Shown: positions 1-13,448, numbered from the stretch's first letter. The stretch: 64,000 bases of DNA from Codonopsis lanceolata (GCA_013146195.2 CM028378.1:94738057-94802056), one strand, 5' to 3'. Numbers and translations: made by a program. Notes: generated by a model from the letters alone, not told the origin.

Positions 1-560
1 TGTTATGCGAGCAAACTGTGCAAAACCTTAGTTTTGGTCAGGTTAGCTACTTGTGAGATGGGGGCTCGGTTAAACGAGCAAAATTGATAAACGAGCATTA
101 TTGCTCGTCTACATCAGTAAGAGCTATTAACAGGTGAGGACGTTCATGTTCGGTAAAGATCAAGGTAATAGTTGAGGGTGGTTATACCCGAGCAAGAATC
201 CTGATCAACGGTAATGACCAACAAGTTCTACGGATAACCCGTTGTCATCAGTGAGCTAATTAAATGCTGTTTATTAAAGGCCATGATCGTTTGTGGGGCA
301 GTTAATTCCAATCATGGGCAGTTAATGGAGATCCTGGGCAGTTAATGCTAATCATGGGCGGTTACTCATGGTTATGGGCAGTTATGTCTCCGGTGCGTAT
401 AAAAGCTTGGCAAAATTTGGAGAGAGGTATGCGCAATCTAACTCTCTAGCCAAGACTCTGACAAATTACTTACTCCACTGTTAATTTGTGTACTGATTTA
501 CACGGAGGAGGCAGGAGTGCCCCCGCCTCAGCTTCACGTTGTTCTTCCTTATTACGAGTT
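1..560 (+). mobile_element. Probable Ty3/gypsy LTR fragment, cut by the window start
   Basis: A TATA-type promoter box (TATAAAAG, 398-405) follows a run of imperfect roughly 22-bp repeats built on GGGCAGTTAAT (about 295-385). Downstream is a stretch with ACGGAGGAGG and GCCCCCGCC, the kind of U5 sequence seen in Tat-type gypsy LTRs. No coding sequence accompanies it. The family call is inference from overall style; neither LTR boundary nor a target duplication was found. Confidence 0.35.
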
Positions 561-1996
561 GGGCTTAGAGGATTCACAGACACGTTGAAAGCCAGGTGTT
601 TTGATTGGGCTTATTCAGTGCATCCAAATTATTTTGGACGCATCACACTTAAATATCAAATATTCGAACATAAATCCCTTAATAAAATTTACTTACAATA
701 AAAACATATGTCTAAATAAATCTCCCAAGATCCAATTAACGATTATAAATAATAGTTCATAACATAACGAAATTTTAATCTTTTCAATTGGACCGACCCG
801 AACCGAGACCAAAATTTTCATGTTTCCATTCCTTACTTATATCCTGAAAGAAAAGGAGTAGAAAAAGGGTGACCGAACAAAAGCCCAGTAAGTTTATATA
901 CAACCCCTCCGGTTTCTAAGGAGGAGTTGACCAGGAAGAAAGTCAAACGATATATAGTGTAAACAATAAAAAATAGAGAAGTCAAAGGAATTTTTTTTTT
1001 TATATCCTCAAGATTAAATACACATTGATCGAAGAACAATTAACGAGTTCACTAGAACCAATCAAATCAATATCATATACTAAGGAAGATGTGATGATCA
1101 CATAAGCGGTCATTTTAGACCAAACAAAAAGTGGCTCCAAGCAACCTCAAATATCAAAGTACCCAAAAAGGGTCAAAAGCAAAATGGTATATTCGGATTA
1201 CCCCACCATAGTTCCTATGGTGTAATGTCGCCTTAACAGGCCAAATGGTCGTTCAAATTATCTTAGTGATCATAACAGAGTTTTTCAGAAATATAATTAC
1301 AATTTCAACAAAATCAAATACCAATGATAACCGAATAAAATATCACATATCGAGTTTAAACAATTTGTGAGATTCATAAAGCAATTCACAATTAAAAATA
1401 ATGAAAGGACGGATACAACGGGATTTCAAATTCAAATACCAACCCAAGGTCGGCGCACGTTTTCAAAGAAAGGTAAATGTCAAGGAAATAGCGAAAGCCT
1501 AACATTTTGGAATTAAGAATTCGAAATAACCTAAACGATGCCTAATCCCTTATCTTAGCAATGTGTTGGAAAATTAACCCAAGTACAATGTACCGCTGCC
1601 CGCGCTTAGCCGAATCTAAATCACAATAATACAAAATAAAATTTCAAATTTAGGGAATTTCTTAGTAACTTTTAAAATTTAATACATAAATAACAATTCC
1701 TAAATTTATAATTAATATAATTATATAGGGTCTAATTCGAACTTTTGTAACTTGGGCAAAATCTGAAATTATGAACTTGTTAGAACAACCTCTAAAGTTA
1801 GAGGATGAATCTGTAAAACAAATTCATCACTCACAGCCACCGAAAAGGCTAGGTTTCCTGATTTCCTTTTTTTTTTCTTTTTGTGTGTGAAAACTTTGAC
1901 TTTCCAAAACCCATTATAATACGATTTCCTTACATTCCTCCTTCCTCCCTACACCATTCTCTTTTCTTCCCCTTTTTTTTCTTTCTTCTTCCAGCC

Positions 1997-2036
<40 letters not shown>

Positions 2037-3000
2037 ACTTCTTCTTGTGTGTGAAAACTTTGACTTTCCAAAACCCATTATAATATGATTTCCTTACATT
2101 CCTCCTACACCATTCCTTTTAGTTCTTTTCTTTTCCTTATTTACCTTCCGGCCATCCAAACTCTATCTCTCTGTTTCATCTTTTTTTTTTTTCATTTCCT
2201 CTTCATTCTTTATGACTGTCAAGAACAAAAATCAAACTAACCAACCATTGCCGGCAACTCTACCATTTCAGGATATTTGCAGAATTCATACAAGTCAATT
2301 ATTATTATTATCATTATTTTGAAATCAAGGACGTATCCATTGAAACCCAAATTCCCAAAGGAGTTTAATATATACCGATACAACAGAAATTCGAAACAAA
2401 GCATTCGGATTCGGAAGGGACCTTACCTCGATCAAATTCTGCGTCACGACCGATGGGCTTTCCTTCTTCTGCCGCCGTCTCCCTGTTGTTCGTCTTCTTC
2501 GAAAATACCCATTCAGAATTTTTTTGGCTCTGTGTGTGTGTGTGTGTGTATGTGCCTAATCTGAGAAAAATAGTTTACTCCCTCTCTTTCCCTTTTTTAT
2601 TTCCAAGGAGGGACAATTCCTTTGCCCACCGATTCGTCTCCTTCCCTTCTTCTTTCGAGGAATTCTCTTTCCATCGTCTCTTCATCCGTTTTATTGTTAT
2701 TATTATTTTTTTTGTTCTTTTTTTCCTTTTTTTAAACAACTAATTGTGACCATTTTTGTTATTTACTTATTAATAATGGGCCAAGCTATCACAAGTCCAA
2801 TTTGGTCTTACCATACAAAATGTAATAAGCCCAATTATATTTAAGTTAGCTCAAACAAATATGAAGTACTAATGGCCCAATTTTGGGGCTTTTCTGTCCA
2901 AACAAAATAGGCCCAAAATACATTAAGGTCAGCCCAAAACAATTAATTAATTAATAATATAATAAATATTTTTATTCAAAAATTTGGGTATATTACATTT
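561..3000. other. No gene recognised; possible old LTR-type sequence
   Basis: No coding sequence is convincing here. The pyrimidine-rich blocks (about 1860-2220 and 2580-2740) and repeated motifs such as GCCCAA look like an old LTR lying on the minus strand, but no termini, primer site or duplication could be fixed. Open frames in this stretch come from low-complexity pyrimidine tracts. Confidence 0.25.
1882..2109. repeat. 164-bp tandem duplication with a (CT)n tract
   Basis: A segment beginning TGTGTGTGAAAACTTTGAC at 1882 recurs at 2046, giving a period of 164 bp. A (CT)n microsatellite lies in the first unit at about 2000-2030. Confidence 0.7.
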
Positions 3001-5716
3001 TTAAATACTAGAAAATTAAAATTTTGAAAAACTCATCTAATATGACAAAGTTGTTTTCATAATCGCCCCTGGATGTAATTGACAATTGTTTTACCTATAG
3101 GTTACACATATATTTACAGTTCAAAAATAGTAAAGACTTGGGCATTGCACAAGTTTGAAGTGCAATCTACAAGCCAGTAATGTATGTGCATGAACATAAA
3201 CTCAACTTACCATAATTAGAAGCCAAGCAAACAAAATAATTGAATATTGCAAATCGTGGAACTGATTCCAACTCTCCGGGAAAACCTGGAGTGTATATTG
3301 CTGCAGATTGGTCAGTGATCTATATCACAGTAGGAATTTCGCTGCTTGTCTTCATCATACCTACCGAAGCCGTGAAACAAATATATAAGATATCTAAGAA
3401 GACGACAAAAAAAACTTAGGTTAACCAAAGTAAAACCGCAAGCGTGAGAGATCTCATGATATACAAATAGGTTGAATAACAATTCTAAGAGTCCATCTGG
3501 GTTGTAGAAAATATATCTCACATGCAGAAGTTTGTCAAGAAGATATAATGGTACAAATACAACAATCGACATAACTTGCATTAGTTCTAGAACAATGCAA
3601 ACAAACTGGAGGCAGTAAAACTGAATCAAACCCTAAAAGTTTGACACACTTTGAGATCAAGCAACCCTGAGCATGAGCATGATATCAATATTGATGAAAC
3701 AAGTGAATGAGCTTGATGAAAGATTTCCAAAGGCATGACAACTAAAAGGAGACTCACCCGTTGGTGACTTGAGAAAAGAGAAAACAAAAGATACAAGTTA
3801 AGAATGCCAACATGCTTGTGGCTCAAGAATAAAGAAAACAGAACAAAGAGGCAACACTTCTATCTAATTAATAGCATATCTACTAAATATCGAAAAATCC
3901 TCATCTAGATATCCATAATGAAGACATGTAGGCTGTAGCATATTCATAATATTAACACTTCCACAATTATATAAATTGAGTTGTTCACGTGATATTGTTG
4001 ATCCATCAAAGAGGTCATATTTTAGCTCATTGGTACAAAATATGGAGAAATCATCTCAACAATAAAGCTTCTTTAACTAAAAGAAGCAGCAGTCAACCAC
4101 AGATGCTCCAACTCCAATATGGTGTTAAAGATTGTGCACTTAGCTAAACCAAGTAAGAGGTGAGGGAGTGTGTAAACGAATCAAGCTTTATTGGTCTGCC
4201 GGTAAGATCAAAGGTATAGTATGCACTCTTTACTAGATTTGATTCTCCAATTAAAGCTTTGTATAAGCATGCATAACTCTAACAGCAAGTTAACGCCTAT
4301 TCTTAATATAGCAAAGTTACAAATTAAGTAGTAGCTGCTTTGAAACTAGCAAAATCATATATTCAGGATTAAAAGGAAATTAAAAGACCTATAAGGAATC
4401 CAAACTGATGTATGGTAAAATGGAACATTTGGTAATTCAATAAAATAACCATGAAACATAATGTATCTGACATATTGAATTCATTTTCTACATGGTATGA
4501 CTTGGGTCTGGAAATCAGGTGAAAAAAGTACTCATACACAGATCAACAAAGATACTCAACTCCATTGCAGCTTTCATAATGCATAATAATTGGATGACCA
4601 TTTGAGGCAAAATACAAATAAATTCATGAAGTATCCGCTAAAACTTAGGAATTCAACACCAATTAATGAAGTGCATTTCAGAATTGGAGAAAGGTTCCAT
4701 CTTTTCTCCCCTTCCATTTTCACCAAAATGGTTTGGTGTTACAATCAAAACTCTAACTACACAACCTGTAAATCACTAGCTTCAAGTCTAATCAGGAACA
4801 TATATTAAACAAGTGCAAAATATTTGAGGTTTCAATTAAGAAAGGGATCAAGAATCACAGCTAGACTTGATCAAATCTATCAACCAAGAAATGTATTTCA
4901 TAATGTCTTTTCCGAATCAAGATATGAATTTTGTAGCAAATCAAGCAAAGTGACGAAAAGAAACTTGTAATGATTACTCCATGATTTATTAAAAGATTAA
5001 AAGATTAAACAAATATTCTCGCAAACAAAGTTCGAACGGATGGTATTTCCCTAAACTTATAGGGTACATGACCCTCATTTCTCACCCACAAGTATGCCCT
5101 TGGTTTCTTCTAGATCAAGGAATTTTGGGATTTTTTAAGATCCAGCTACAGGTAAAAAAAAAACTCCCACCGCCCAAAAAGCTGTTGATTTGTCATGTTT
5201 CCTTCCTAATTTCCATATCTAGCATTTTGAATGTGGAATTCACCACCCCTAGCAAAAGCCTCCGCGCATTTCCTGTTTCTCCCCCTATTGCAATAACAGA
5301 AGAAACATATTATATGCTTTGTCTATTACGATGGTAATAACTAGTATATGATATTTGTTCTGAGTTCATCCTTACAGCAACTTGTTATAAGATCAGCTAC
5401 TCCACAGCTCTCGAAGAAAGTGCTATCTCTAACTGAAGGGAACAGCAGCTTGGAAAAGGCCTTTAGTTTGTCTGTTCCTTTCGGTAGAAGATGGTACCCC
5501 AAACTCCTCATGTCTAAGATACCCAAATCAGTTTGACGAACTCGTTGAAGAGGAACGAGAGTAAAATTAGGGAAGCAACATCCTCAATAAGATATAAAGG
5601 GCCGTGACGTAATTTTGCCTTAAAATTGTACCTAAAATATATGTCCAAAAAATAGTTGGGTTCATTTAAAAACATGTTTTAAAAGATGTATCGACTTGTA
5701 ATTTTTTCATAACAAA
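3000..5716. other. AT-rich intergenic DNA without a recognised gene
   Basis: Frames of 60-105 codons occur on both strands but none shows a domain, codon pattern or splice-linked continuation that I recognise. No repeat boundary could be defined. Confidence 0.4.
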
Positions 5717-5739
5717 TACCTACCTACCTACCTACCTAC
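5717..5739. repeat. (TACC)n microsatellite
   Basis: Uninterrupted TACC repeats, about six units. Confidence 0.9.
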
Positions 5740-6119
5740 ATAAAATAAATTTTATTTTAACTAGTTCAATTATTAACTTAATTCAATTAATTAGTTATGG
5801 TTGACAAGACGATGCTCTCTCGTGCTTGAATTCTTACGTTTGGTAAGAAAATACTAAAGGTCATGTCCTTTGAAACTCTTTATATAGTACTCTCTCCATC
5901 CCCAAATCATTGTTCTGTTTTTTTTTTCGTCTATCCTAAAATTATTTTATTGTTTGAAAATTTTTTTATGACAATATTTTTACCATTTTACTCTTACTTT
6001 TTAATCCTACTTTAATTATGATACATACATATGAGCTTTAAAATAAAAACTATACATCAAACTAATATTAATAATCTAGTCAAATGTATTTTCTTAAACC
6101 GTGCTCTAAGTTTACGAAG

Positions 6120-6490
6120 ATGATAATTTAAAATCATTTGGATAAAATACTTCCGCTATTATGACCTATTATTACCAATATATAAGATATATATCACGTC
6201 AATTTTAAAAGTTTTTAGATAAAAACTTCTATTAATATTATCAATAGATAAGATATATCATACATTAATTAGAAATTGATATATGTTGATTTTAAAAGTA
6301 TTATTATTACTAACTGAATAATTGTATCTCGCATTGGTCACAATGTGTTAGATTTAATTTTTTTTAATTTAAATAAAAGACTTACAATTTTATTACCAAT
6401 AGAAGACATGTATCTCACATAAGTTTTTTTAAAAAAAGATGTTGGTATTAAAGTTTTTGGATAAAAGACTTCTACTATTTTATTATCAAT
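6120..6490. repeat. Roughly 95-bp AT-rich tandem repeat, left part
   Basis: Diverged units share AAGATATGTATCTCAC, GTTAGAAA, TTTTAAAAGTTTTTAGATAA and ACTTCTATTATTATCAATA in fixed order. The array continues after the LTR retrotransposon at 15662-16010, so the retrotransposon inserted into it. A relative in the opposite orientation is at 46240-46505. Confidence 0.6.
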
Positions 6491-6495
6491 AAAAG
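6491..6495. repeat. Target-site duplication AAAAG, left
   Basis: Five bases directly before the first LTR, repeated directly after the third LTR at 15662-15666. Confidence 0.8.
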
Positions 6496-7007
6496 TGAAG
6501 TGCACCAAAATATAGGGCCCGAACAGGTAGCCCAAAAGAGTACCCCAAAAAACATACTTAGAATAATGAGCCAACTCCATACCCAAAAAGAGGTCCAAGC
6601 CCGTACCCAAAGAAGGGCTCAAGCCCAAATGGGCAAAGGAAGCCCAAGACTTGAAGATAGCTTTTACTATAAATAGGAGGAGACTTCCTCCTTGAAGAGA
6701 GGCCAACTTTCTTGACAAAAAACAAGAGCAACTCTCCCTCTCCCTCATGCATTCAAATAAACACACACACACACACACACACCATTTTCTTTTTCTCCTT
6801 ATCATATACAACATATACTGATTATTACACCGGAGGGTTTGTAGGGACACCCCCACCCACTCACGGTGCTTTATTTTGCAGACTTCACAAACCAGATATC
6901 CTACCGCGACAACCACGGTCGGAAATGACTCCGGCGACCCCGACATTACATCACCTTCGGCACCCCAGACACGACACGACAAGATCACCACATTTTTGGC
7001 GTGATCA
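6496..7007 (+). repeat. LTR 1
   Basis: 512 bp, TGAAGTGCACC...GCGTGATCA. It contains a TATA box (TATAAATAG, 6668-6676) followed at once by a 7-bp-stem hairpin (AGGAGGA/TCCTCCT, 6675-6692) and a (CA)n run near 6763. The ACACCGGAGGGTTTG stretch near its end is U5-like for gypsy elements. Confidence 0.88.
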
Positions 7008-7010
7008 GTT

Positions 7011-7028
7011 TGGTTCCGTTGCCGGGAA
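7011..7028 (+). promoter_or_regulatory. Primer-binding site for tRNA-Glu (unit 1)
   Basis: TGGTTCCGTTGCCGGGAA lies 3 nt after LTR1. It is complementary to the 3' end of plant tRNA-Glu including the added CCA, from my knowledge of that tRNA. It would prime minus-strand DNA synthesis. Confidence 0.8.
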
Positions 7029-7966
7029 ACACCTCATTTTGTTCAGCTTTACTCATGGACTCTATCAGCCATGACGGAGCTCCGTTCAAAGGGTTCCAAA
7101 ACCACCAAAAACAACAAACGCGGACACTTCCCGTGCGGAGTGGGGAAAGGAGAAAAGCTCGAAACAGAGAATAACGCCAACAATGGTACGCACTGAAACT
7201 GACGAACTAAGAGACACCAAAATAGCCGTCATCTGAGCTCCAACGCGCCACCACTTACCGTCACAAACTGCTGAAAGCTTCCCGCTTTCATCACGCAAGG
7301 CAGAACTGTTTGAAGCCCAAATGCATTGTGAATTTGATTAGAAGATAAATAGCGCCATTGGATACGTCTTGAGGAGGCGAGCATAACGCCACCGAAATCG
7401 CTTCAAATGGACGCCATACGCGCAAGTGCCGGCAGCAAAGTCGATCATTGTTGCTTAAACGATTCTTTTCCATGTCAGCCCACTGGAATTGATGCGTGAA
7501 TAGGGTCATATTTGTTTGACGTGCAAACTTGGTTATTATGTCACCTCCACTTGGTGAATGATGATGTTATGTTACCGATGATATATCAATAGTACACCAC
7601 TCCCCTACCACTAGGCCAATGTCAGGTGGGTTCTTTCCATGATTATCCACTGTTTATTATTACTACTCTGACTCAAACTAGACAAAAAGTCATATTCCTT
7701 TATTCATATTGGCCCACAGTATATATACCTTACACATAATATTCCTAAATTGATTATTGTGACCGTGTGTACATTTTGACATTTTGAGAGTACATTGGTT
7801 ATTACTCACTCAATGCATGGGTTAATATTATTATTACATGTTTTAATCTAATAATACACCACACGTGCTTATTTATTGCAATTATCCATATAAAAAAGCA
7901 GGGGTGATAACAATCGACACAGACACGAGAACAATTTATATATTATTAAAATTGTATACAATTTAT

Positions 7967-8336
7967 AAATTATATGTCGAACTGAAATTATTTGCTGAGC
8001 TAAAATTATTTGTCGAGCTGAAATTATATGTCGAACTGAAATTATTTGCCGAATTGAAATTATTTGTCGAGCTGAGATTATATGCTGAACTGAAATTATT
8101 TGCCGAGCTGAAATTATATGCCGAACTGAAATTATTTATTATTTGTCAAGCTGAAATTATTTGTCGAGCAGAAATTATATGTCGAGCTGAAATTATTTGC
8201 CGAGCTGAAATTATTTGCCGAACTGAAATTATTTGTCGAGCTGAAATTATATGTCGAACTGAAATTATATGTCGAGCTGAAATTATATGCCGAACTGAAA
8301 TTATTTGACGAACTGAAATCATTTGCCAAGCTAAAA
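7967..8336. repeat. 18-bp minisatellite, unit 1 (about 20 copies)
   Basis: Repeats of the type GAAATTATTTGCCGAGCT, alternating between TATTTG and TATATG and between GAGCT and GAACT. Because 18 is divisible by 3, all six frames stay open here; the resulting peptides are repeat artefacts. Confidence 0.9.
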
Positions 8337-9095
8337 TTTTGTTACGAGTTGAAGTTGTACGACAAGTATGATTTAACATACGCAACTATTTGACAATTTT
8401 ATGCGATGACATGTTCCGACATAACGAGTAAAATGTTTTCTAACAAATTGGACTACATTATTCTGATGAAGTGCACGCGAGCTCGTTAACCTCGTCAACT
8501 TGAATATTATATTATCTAGTTTTCATGAGCGTGACATAGACAAATAAATGTGATTCGAGCTCGCCTGCTTATGAGAAACATAACATGCAAATTTAAATAG
8601 ATTTATGTCGAGCTAACTACTTGCCCACCATACCAAGCAGTTATAAAAAATTCATCGCATAAAGCTCGCAAATTACTGGTTCAACGTTACTAGCCCGGAA
8701 TAACATGCTTAGTCCACCTATCATATGTTAGCACGACACATGTATTCTCTCATGCTTCACACTCAAATACTTGCATCTTAAAAATTCATCGTATCTTTTA
8801 ATAGCGCGACGTGTCGCCGCAATAATTGTTTACTATTCTCGCATAATAGGCCCATATTCAAACAATCTTCTATTATATGATCAATATGCCTGGACTAGGA
8901 CAAACATTGAATGATGAAAACGTGATTTTTGCCTATACAAAGATGCTCCTAAAAACTTTCAGGTACAAAATACAAATGGGCATAGCCTCGGCAACCACGA
9001 TCAATAACACAAGTTGTTCCTCTACAAACTATTACACGATTATTTACAAGGTTACATACCTACCTCACCTCACCGAGATCACATTTTAGGCTGAG

Positions 9096-9545
9096 CTTCG
9101 TACTATTATTATTCACGTGCCTGTGCCTCGCGCGCCACGCTGCCAGCTTCATACTATTATTATTCACGTGCCCGTGGACGCCACGCTCGCGCTAGAGCTC
9201 GCGCCTCAGATTATGCTCGCGCTGTCGAGCTTCATGCTATTATTATTCATGTGCCCGTGTATGCCACACTCGCGCCAGAGCTCGCACCTCAGATTATGCT
9301 CGCGCTGCCGAGCTTCATACTATTATTATTCACGTGCCCGTGCACGCCACGCTCGCGCCTCAGATTATTCTCGCGTTGCCGAGCTTCATACTATTATTAT
9401 TCACGTGCCCGTGCACGCCACACTCGCGCCAGAGCTCGCGCCTCAGATTATGCTCGTGCTGCCGAGCTTCATACTATTATTATTCAAGTGCCCGTGCACG
9501 CCACGCTCGTCTTAAAGCCCGAGCCTCAGACTATTATTCACGTGC
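9096..9545. repeat. GC-rich roughly 83-bp tandem repeat, unit 1
   Basis: Units contain TACTATTATTATTCACGTGC, GTGCACGCCACGCTCGCGC and CTCAGATTATGCTCG in order, with internal deletions. Base composition is strikingly unlike the AT-rich surroundings. Confidence 0.85.
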
Positions 9546-10044
9546 CCATACACGCCACGCTCGCAACAAAGCTCGAGCTTTAGATTATGCTCGTGCTAAA
9601 GCCTAAGCCTCAGATTATTATTTCTCGTGTCCGAGCACACTACGTTCACACCTACGCCTGAGCTGCGGGTTATATTTCATACATGTGCACGTCGAGCTTT
9701 ACATTATGCTCCCCACCCGAGTTTACTCAGGGCTGAGTTCTACCTGGTCCTCCCGCGTGAAGTCTACTCGCGGTCGAGTTGTATACCGCGCCTACCTGCG
9801 CTTATGCTCCCTGCTCCAGTTTACACTCGGCATGATCTTCATATTGTGCTCCAGTTCAGCATCACAGTTACACTCGACACGAGCTTCTATGAGTGTTTAG
9901 CACGCTACGCTCCACTAGCGTCCATCATGCTTTCATCACCATTTGCGGCTACGCTCGACATGAGCTATATATCTCACTCCAGGTCGACACAGACATTTCT
10001 CTTGGTACCTTGCGGTTCAAAGGTCACTTTATTTGGGGTCTCTA

Positions 10045-10375
10045 AAGCCTCATACCTATTTTCATCCTTGCTTGCCGAGGTGAGACCTATTGGCCTCCTC
10101 GCTTGCCAAGGAGAGACCAGGCTCCTAACGCCTCATACCTATTTTCCTCCTTGCTTGCCGAGGTGAGACCTATTGGCCTCCTCGTTTGCCAAGGAGAGGC
10201 CAGGCTCTAATGCCTCATACCTATCCTCCTCGCCAAGCCGAGGAGAGGCCATGCTCTAATGCCTCATACCTATTTACCTCTTCGGAACGCCGAGGAGAGG
10301 CCAGGCTCCTAGCGCCTCATACATATCCTCCTCGCCAAACCGAGGAGAGGCCAGGCTCTAATGCCTCTAAATACC
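10045..10375. repeat. Roughly 60-bp tandem repeat with CCTCCTCG/CGAGGAGG arms, unit 1
   Basis: Units read GCCTCATACCTAT, then CCTCCTCGCC, a short loop, and CGAGGAGAGGCCAGGCTC. The arms are self-complementary, so each unit can fold into a hairpin. Confidence 0.8.
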
Positions 10376-10543
10376 TATTGCATCCACATGAGCATTTCAT
10401 ACATATTTACAAGTTACTGAATACATGCATCCTCCATTCATCATTGCATAAACATAAAAACATGTTCCTATTGCCTCTCTCAGTACCTTGCGGTTCAAGG
10501 TCACTTTCTTACAGTGTCTTGCGACTTATGTCCTTAGGGCTCG

Positions 10544-10650
10544 CTTTCTTGAAAGTCCTCGCCTCCCCGAGGATAAATCTTATTATGGCCTTATGGCTCA
10601 CTTTCTTGAAGGTCCTCGCCTCCCCGAGGATAAATCTTATTATGGCCTCA
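10544..10650. repeat. 57-bp duplication present only in internal unit 1
   Basis: CTTTCTTGAAAGTCCTCGCC at 10544 recurs at 10601 with one change. Internal unit 2 has a single copy near 14864, so the duplication distinguishes the two units. Confidence 0.75.
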
Positions 10651-10867
10651 TGCCGAAGACTACATATCTTATTTTCATGCCTATACTAGCCGGTCGAGGT
10701 CTAATTCGCCAATCAAGGATCAATTATACACAAAGTTCACCCGCCAAGGCTCAAAAGTCAGCTACATAAACTCTTATGGAATTCAAAGCAAAATCTCAAA
10801 ATCCTCAGCATCACAAGAAAATAACTACAAGCAGATTATACTCCTTACCCTCGATGTTAGCCTCGAT

Positions 10868-10880
10868 AAGGAGTAGGGGG
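10868..10880 (+). promoter_or_regulatory. Polypurine tract (unit 1)
   Basis: AAGGAGTAGGGGG followed by CTAC directly before LTR2, the expected place for the plus-strand primer. Confidence 0.75.
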
Positions 10881-10884
10881 CTAC

Positions 10885-11386
10885 TGAAGTGCACCAAAAT
10901 ATAGGGCCCGAACAGGTAGCCCAAAAGAGTACCCCTAAAAACATACTTAGAATAATGAGCCAATTCCATACCCAAAAAGAGGTCCAAGCCCGTACCGAAA
11001 GAAGGGCCCAAGCCCAATTGGGCAAAGGAAGCCCAAGACTTGAAGATAGCTTTTACTATAAATAGGAGGAGACTTCCTCCTTGAAGAGAGGCCAACTTTC
11101 CTGAAAAAAAACAAGAGCAACTCTCCCTCTCCCTCATGCATTCAAATAAACACACACACACCATTTTCTCTTTCTCCTTATCATATAGAACCTATACTGA
11201 TTATTACACCGGAGGGTTTGTGGGGACACCCCCACCCACTCCCGGTGCTTTATTTTGCAGACTTCACAAACCAGATGTCCTACCGCGACAACCACGGTCG
11301 GAAACGACTCCGGCGACCCCGACATTACATCACCTTCGGCACCCCGGACACGACACGACAAGATCACCATATTTTTGGCGTGATCA
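10885..11386 (+). repeat. LTR 2 (shared middle LTR)
   Basis: 502 bp. It is 10 bp shorter than the outer LTRs, largely from a shorter (CA)n run near 11152. TATAAATAG is at 11057-11065 and the same hairpin follows. Confidence 0.88.
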
Positions 11387-11389
11387 GTT

Positions 11390-11407
11390 TGGTTCCGTTG
11401 CCGGGAA
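11390..11407 (+). promoter_or_regulatory. Primer-binding site for tRNA-Glu (unit 2)
   Basis: Identical 18-nt match to the tRNA-Glu 3' end, 3 nt after LTR2. Confidence 0.8.
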
Positions 11408-12345
11408 ACGCCTCATTTTGTTCAGCTTTACTCATGGACTCTGTCAGCCATGACGGAGCACCGTTCAAAGGGTTCCAAAACCACCAAAAACAACAAACGC
11501 GGACACTTCCCGTGCGGAGTGGGGAAAGGAGAAAATATCGAAACAGAAATAACGCCAACAATGGGTACGCACTGAAACTAACGAACTAAGAGACACCAAA
11601 ATAGCCGTCATCTGAGCTCCAACGCGCCACCACTTACCATCACAAACTGCTGAAAGCTTCCCGCTTTCATCACGCACGGCAGAACTGTTTGAAGCCCAAA
11701 TGCATTGTGAATTTGATTAGAAGATAAATAGCGCCATTGGATACGTCTTGAGGAGGCGAGCATAACGGCACCGAAATGGTTTCAAATGGACGCCATACGC
11801 GCAAGTGCCGACAGCAAAGTCGATCATTGTTGCTTAAACGATTCTTTTCCATGTCAGCCCACTGGAATTGATGCATGAATAGGGTCATATTTGTTTGACG
11901 TGCAAGCTTGGTTATTATGTCACCTCCACTTGGTGAATGATGATGTTATGTTACCGATGATATATCAATAGTACACCACTCCCCTACCACTAGGCCAATG
12001 TCAGGTGGGTTCTTTCCATGATTATCCACTGTTTATTATTACTACTCTTACTCAAACTAGACAAAAAGTCATATTCATTTATTCATATTGGCCCACAATA
12101 TATCTACCTTACACATAATATTCCTAAATTGATTATTGTGACCGTGTGTACATTTTGACATTTTGAGAGTACATTGGTTATTATTCACTCAATGGATGGG
12201 TTAATATTATTATTACATGTTTTAATCTAATAATACACTGCACGTGCTTATTTATTGCAATTATCCATATAAAAAAGCAGGGGTGATAACGATCGACACA
12301 GACACGAGAACAATTTATATATTATTAAAACTGTATACAATTTAT

Positions 12346-12700
12346 AAATTATATGTCGAACTGAAATTATTTGCCGAGCTGAAATTATTTGTCAAGCTGA
12401 AATTATATGCCGAACTGAAATTATTTGCCGAACTGAAGTTATTTGTCGAGCTGAAATTATATGCCGAACTGAAATTATTTGCTGAGCTAAAATTATTTGC
12501 CGAGCTGAAATTATATGCCGAACTGAAATTATTTGCCGAGCTGAAATTACTTGCCGAGCTGAACTGAAATTATTTGCCGAGCTGAAATTATATGCTGAAC
12601 TGAAATTATTTGCCGACCTGAAATTATATGCCGAACTGAAATTATATGCCGAACTGAAATCATTTGCCGAACTGAAATCATTTGCCAAGCTAAAATTTTG
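12346..12700. repeat. 18-bp minisatellite, unit 2
   Basis: Same repeat as at 7967-8336 but with a phase break around 12558 (GAGCTGAACTGAAATT) and a different order of variants, showing independent copy-number change. Confidence 0.88.
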
Positions 12701-13448
12701 TTACGAGCTGAAGTTGTACGACAAATATTATTTAATATACGCAACTATTTGACAATTTTATGCGATGACATGTTCCGACATAACGAGTAAAATGTTTTCT
12801 AACAAATTGGACTACATTATTCTGATGAAGTGCACGCGAGCTCGTTAACCTCGTCAACTTGAATATTATATTATCTAGTTTTCATGAGCGTGACATAGAC
12901 AAATAAATGTGATTCGAGCTCGCCTGCTTATGAGAAACATAACATGCAAATTTAAATAGATTTATGTCGAGCTAACTACTTGCCCACCATACCAAGCAGT
13001 TATAAAAAATTCATCGCATAAAGCTCGCAAATTACTGGTTCAACGTTACTAGCCCGGAATAACATGCTTAGTCCACCTATCATATGTTAGCACGACACAT
13101 GTATTCTCTCATGCTTCACACTCAAATACTTGCATCTTAAAAATTCATCGTATCTTTTAATAGCGCGACGTGTCGCCGCAATAATTGTTTCCTATTCTCG
13201 CATAATAGGCCCATATTCAAACAATCTTTTATTATATGATCAATATGCCTGGACTAGGACAAACATTGAATGACGAAAACGTGATTTTTGCCTATACAAA
13301 GATGCTCCTAAAAACTTTCAGGTACAAAATACAAATGGGCATAGCCTCGGCAACCACGATCAATAACACAAGTTGTTCCTCTACAAACTATTACACGATT
13401 ATTTACAAGGTTACATACCTACCTCACCTCACCGAGATCACATTTTAG

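Noticed and set aside
3312..3826. Two adjacent minus-strand frames of 105 and 66 codons
   Set aside because: Composition is that of AT-rich non-coding DNA and no domain or splice-linked continuation was found.
6338..6991. 217-codon minus-strand frame across LTR 1, with equivalents in LTR 2 and LTR 3
   Set aside because: It crosses LTR promoter and U5 sequence and a (CA)n repeat, has no domain, and is shortened in the sister LTRs; it is a chance frame in a repeat.
7865..8308. Long open frames on both strands with ELKLF/AEIIC-type repeats
   Set aside because: They are produced by the 18-bp minisatellite, which is open in every frame.
9117..10166. Overlapping Ala/Arg/His-rich frames in the GC-rich array and beyond, and the 263-codon counterpart at 14174-14965
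   Set aside because: They overlap in several frames, follow the tandem repeats, and do not match gag-pol or any family.
7967..12700. Regularly spaced repeats that could look CRISPR-like
   Set aside because: The units are contiguous without unique spacers, the DNA is plant nuclear, and they lie inside a retrotransposon.
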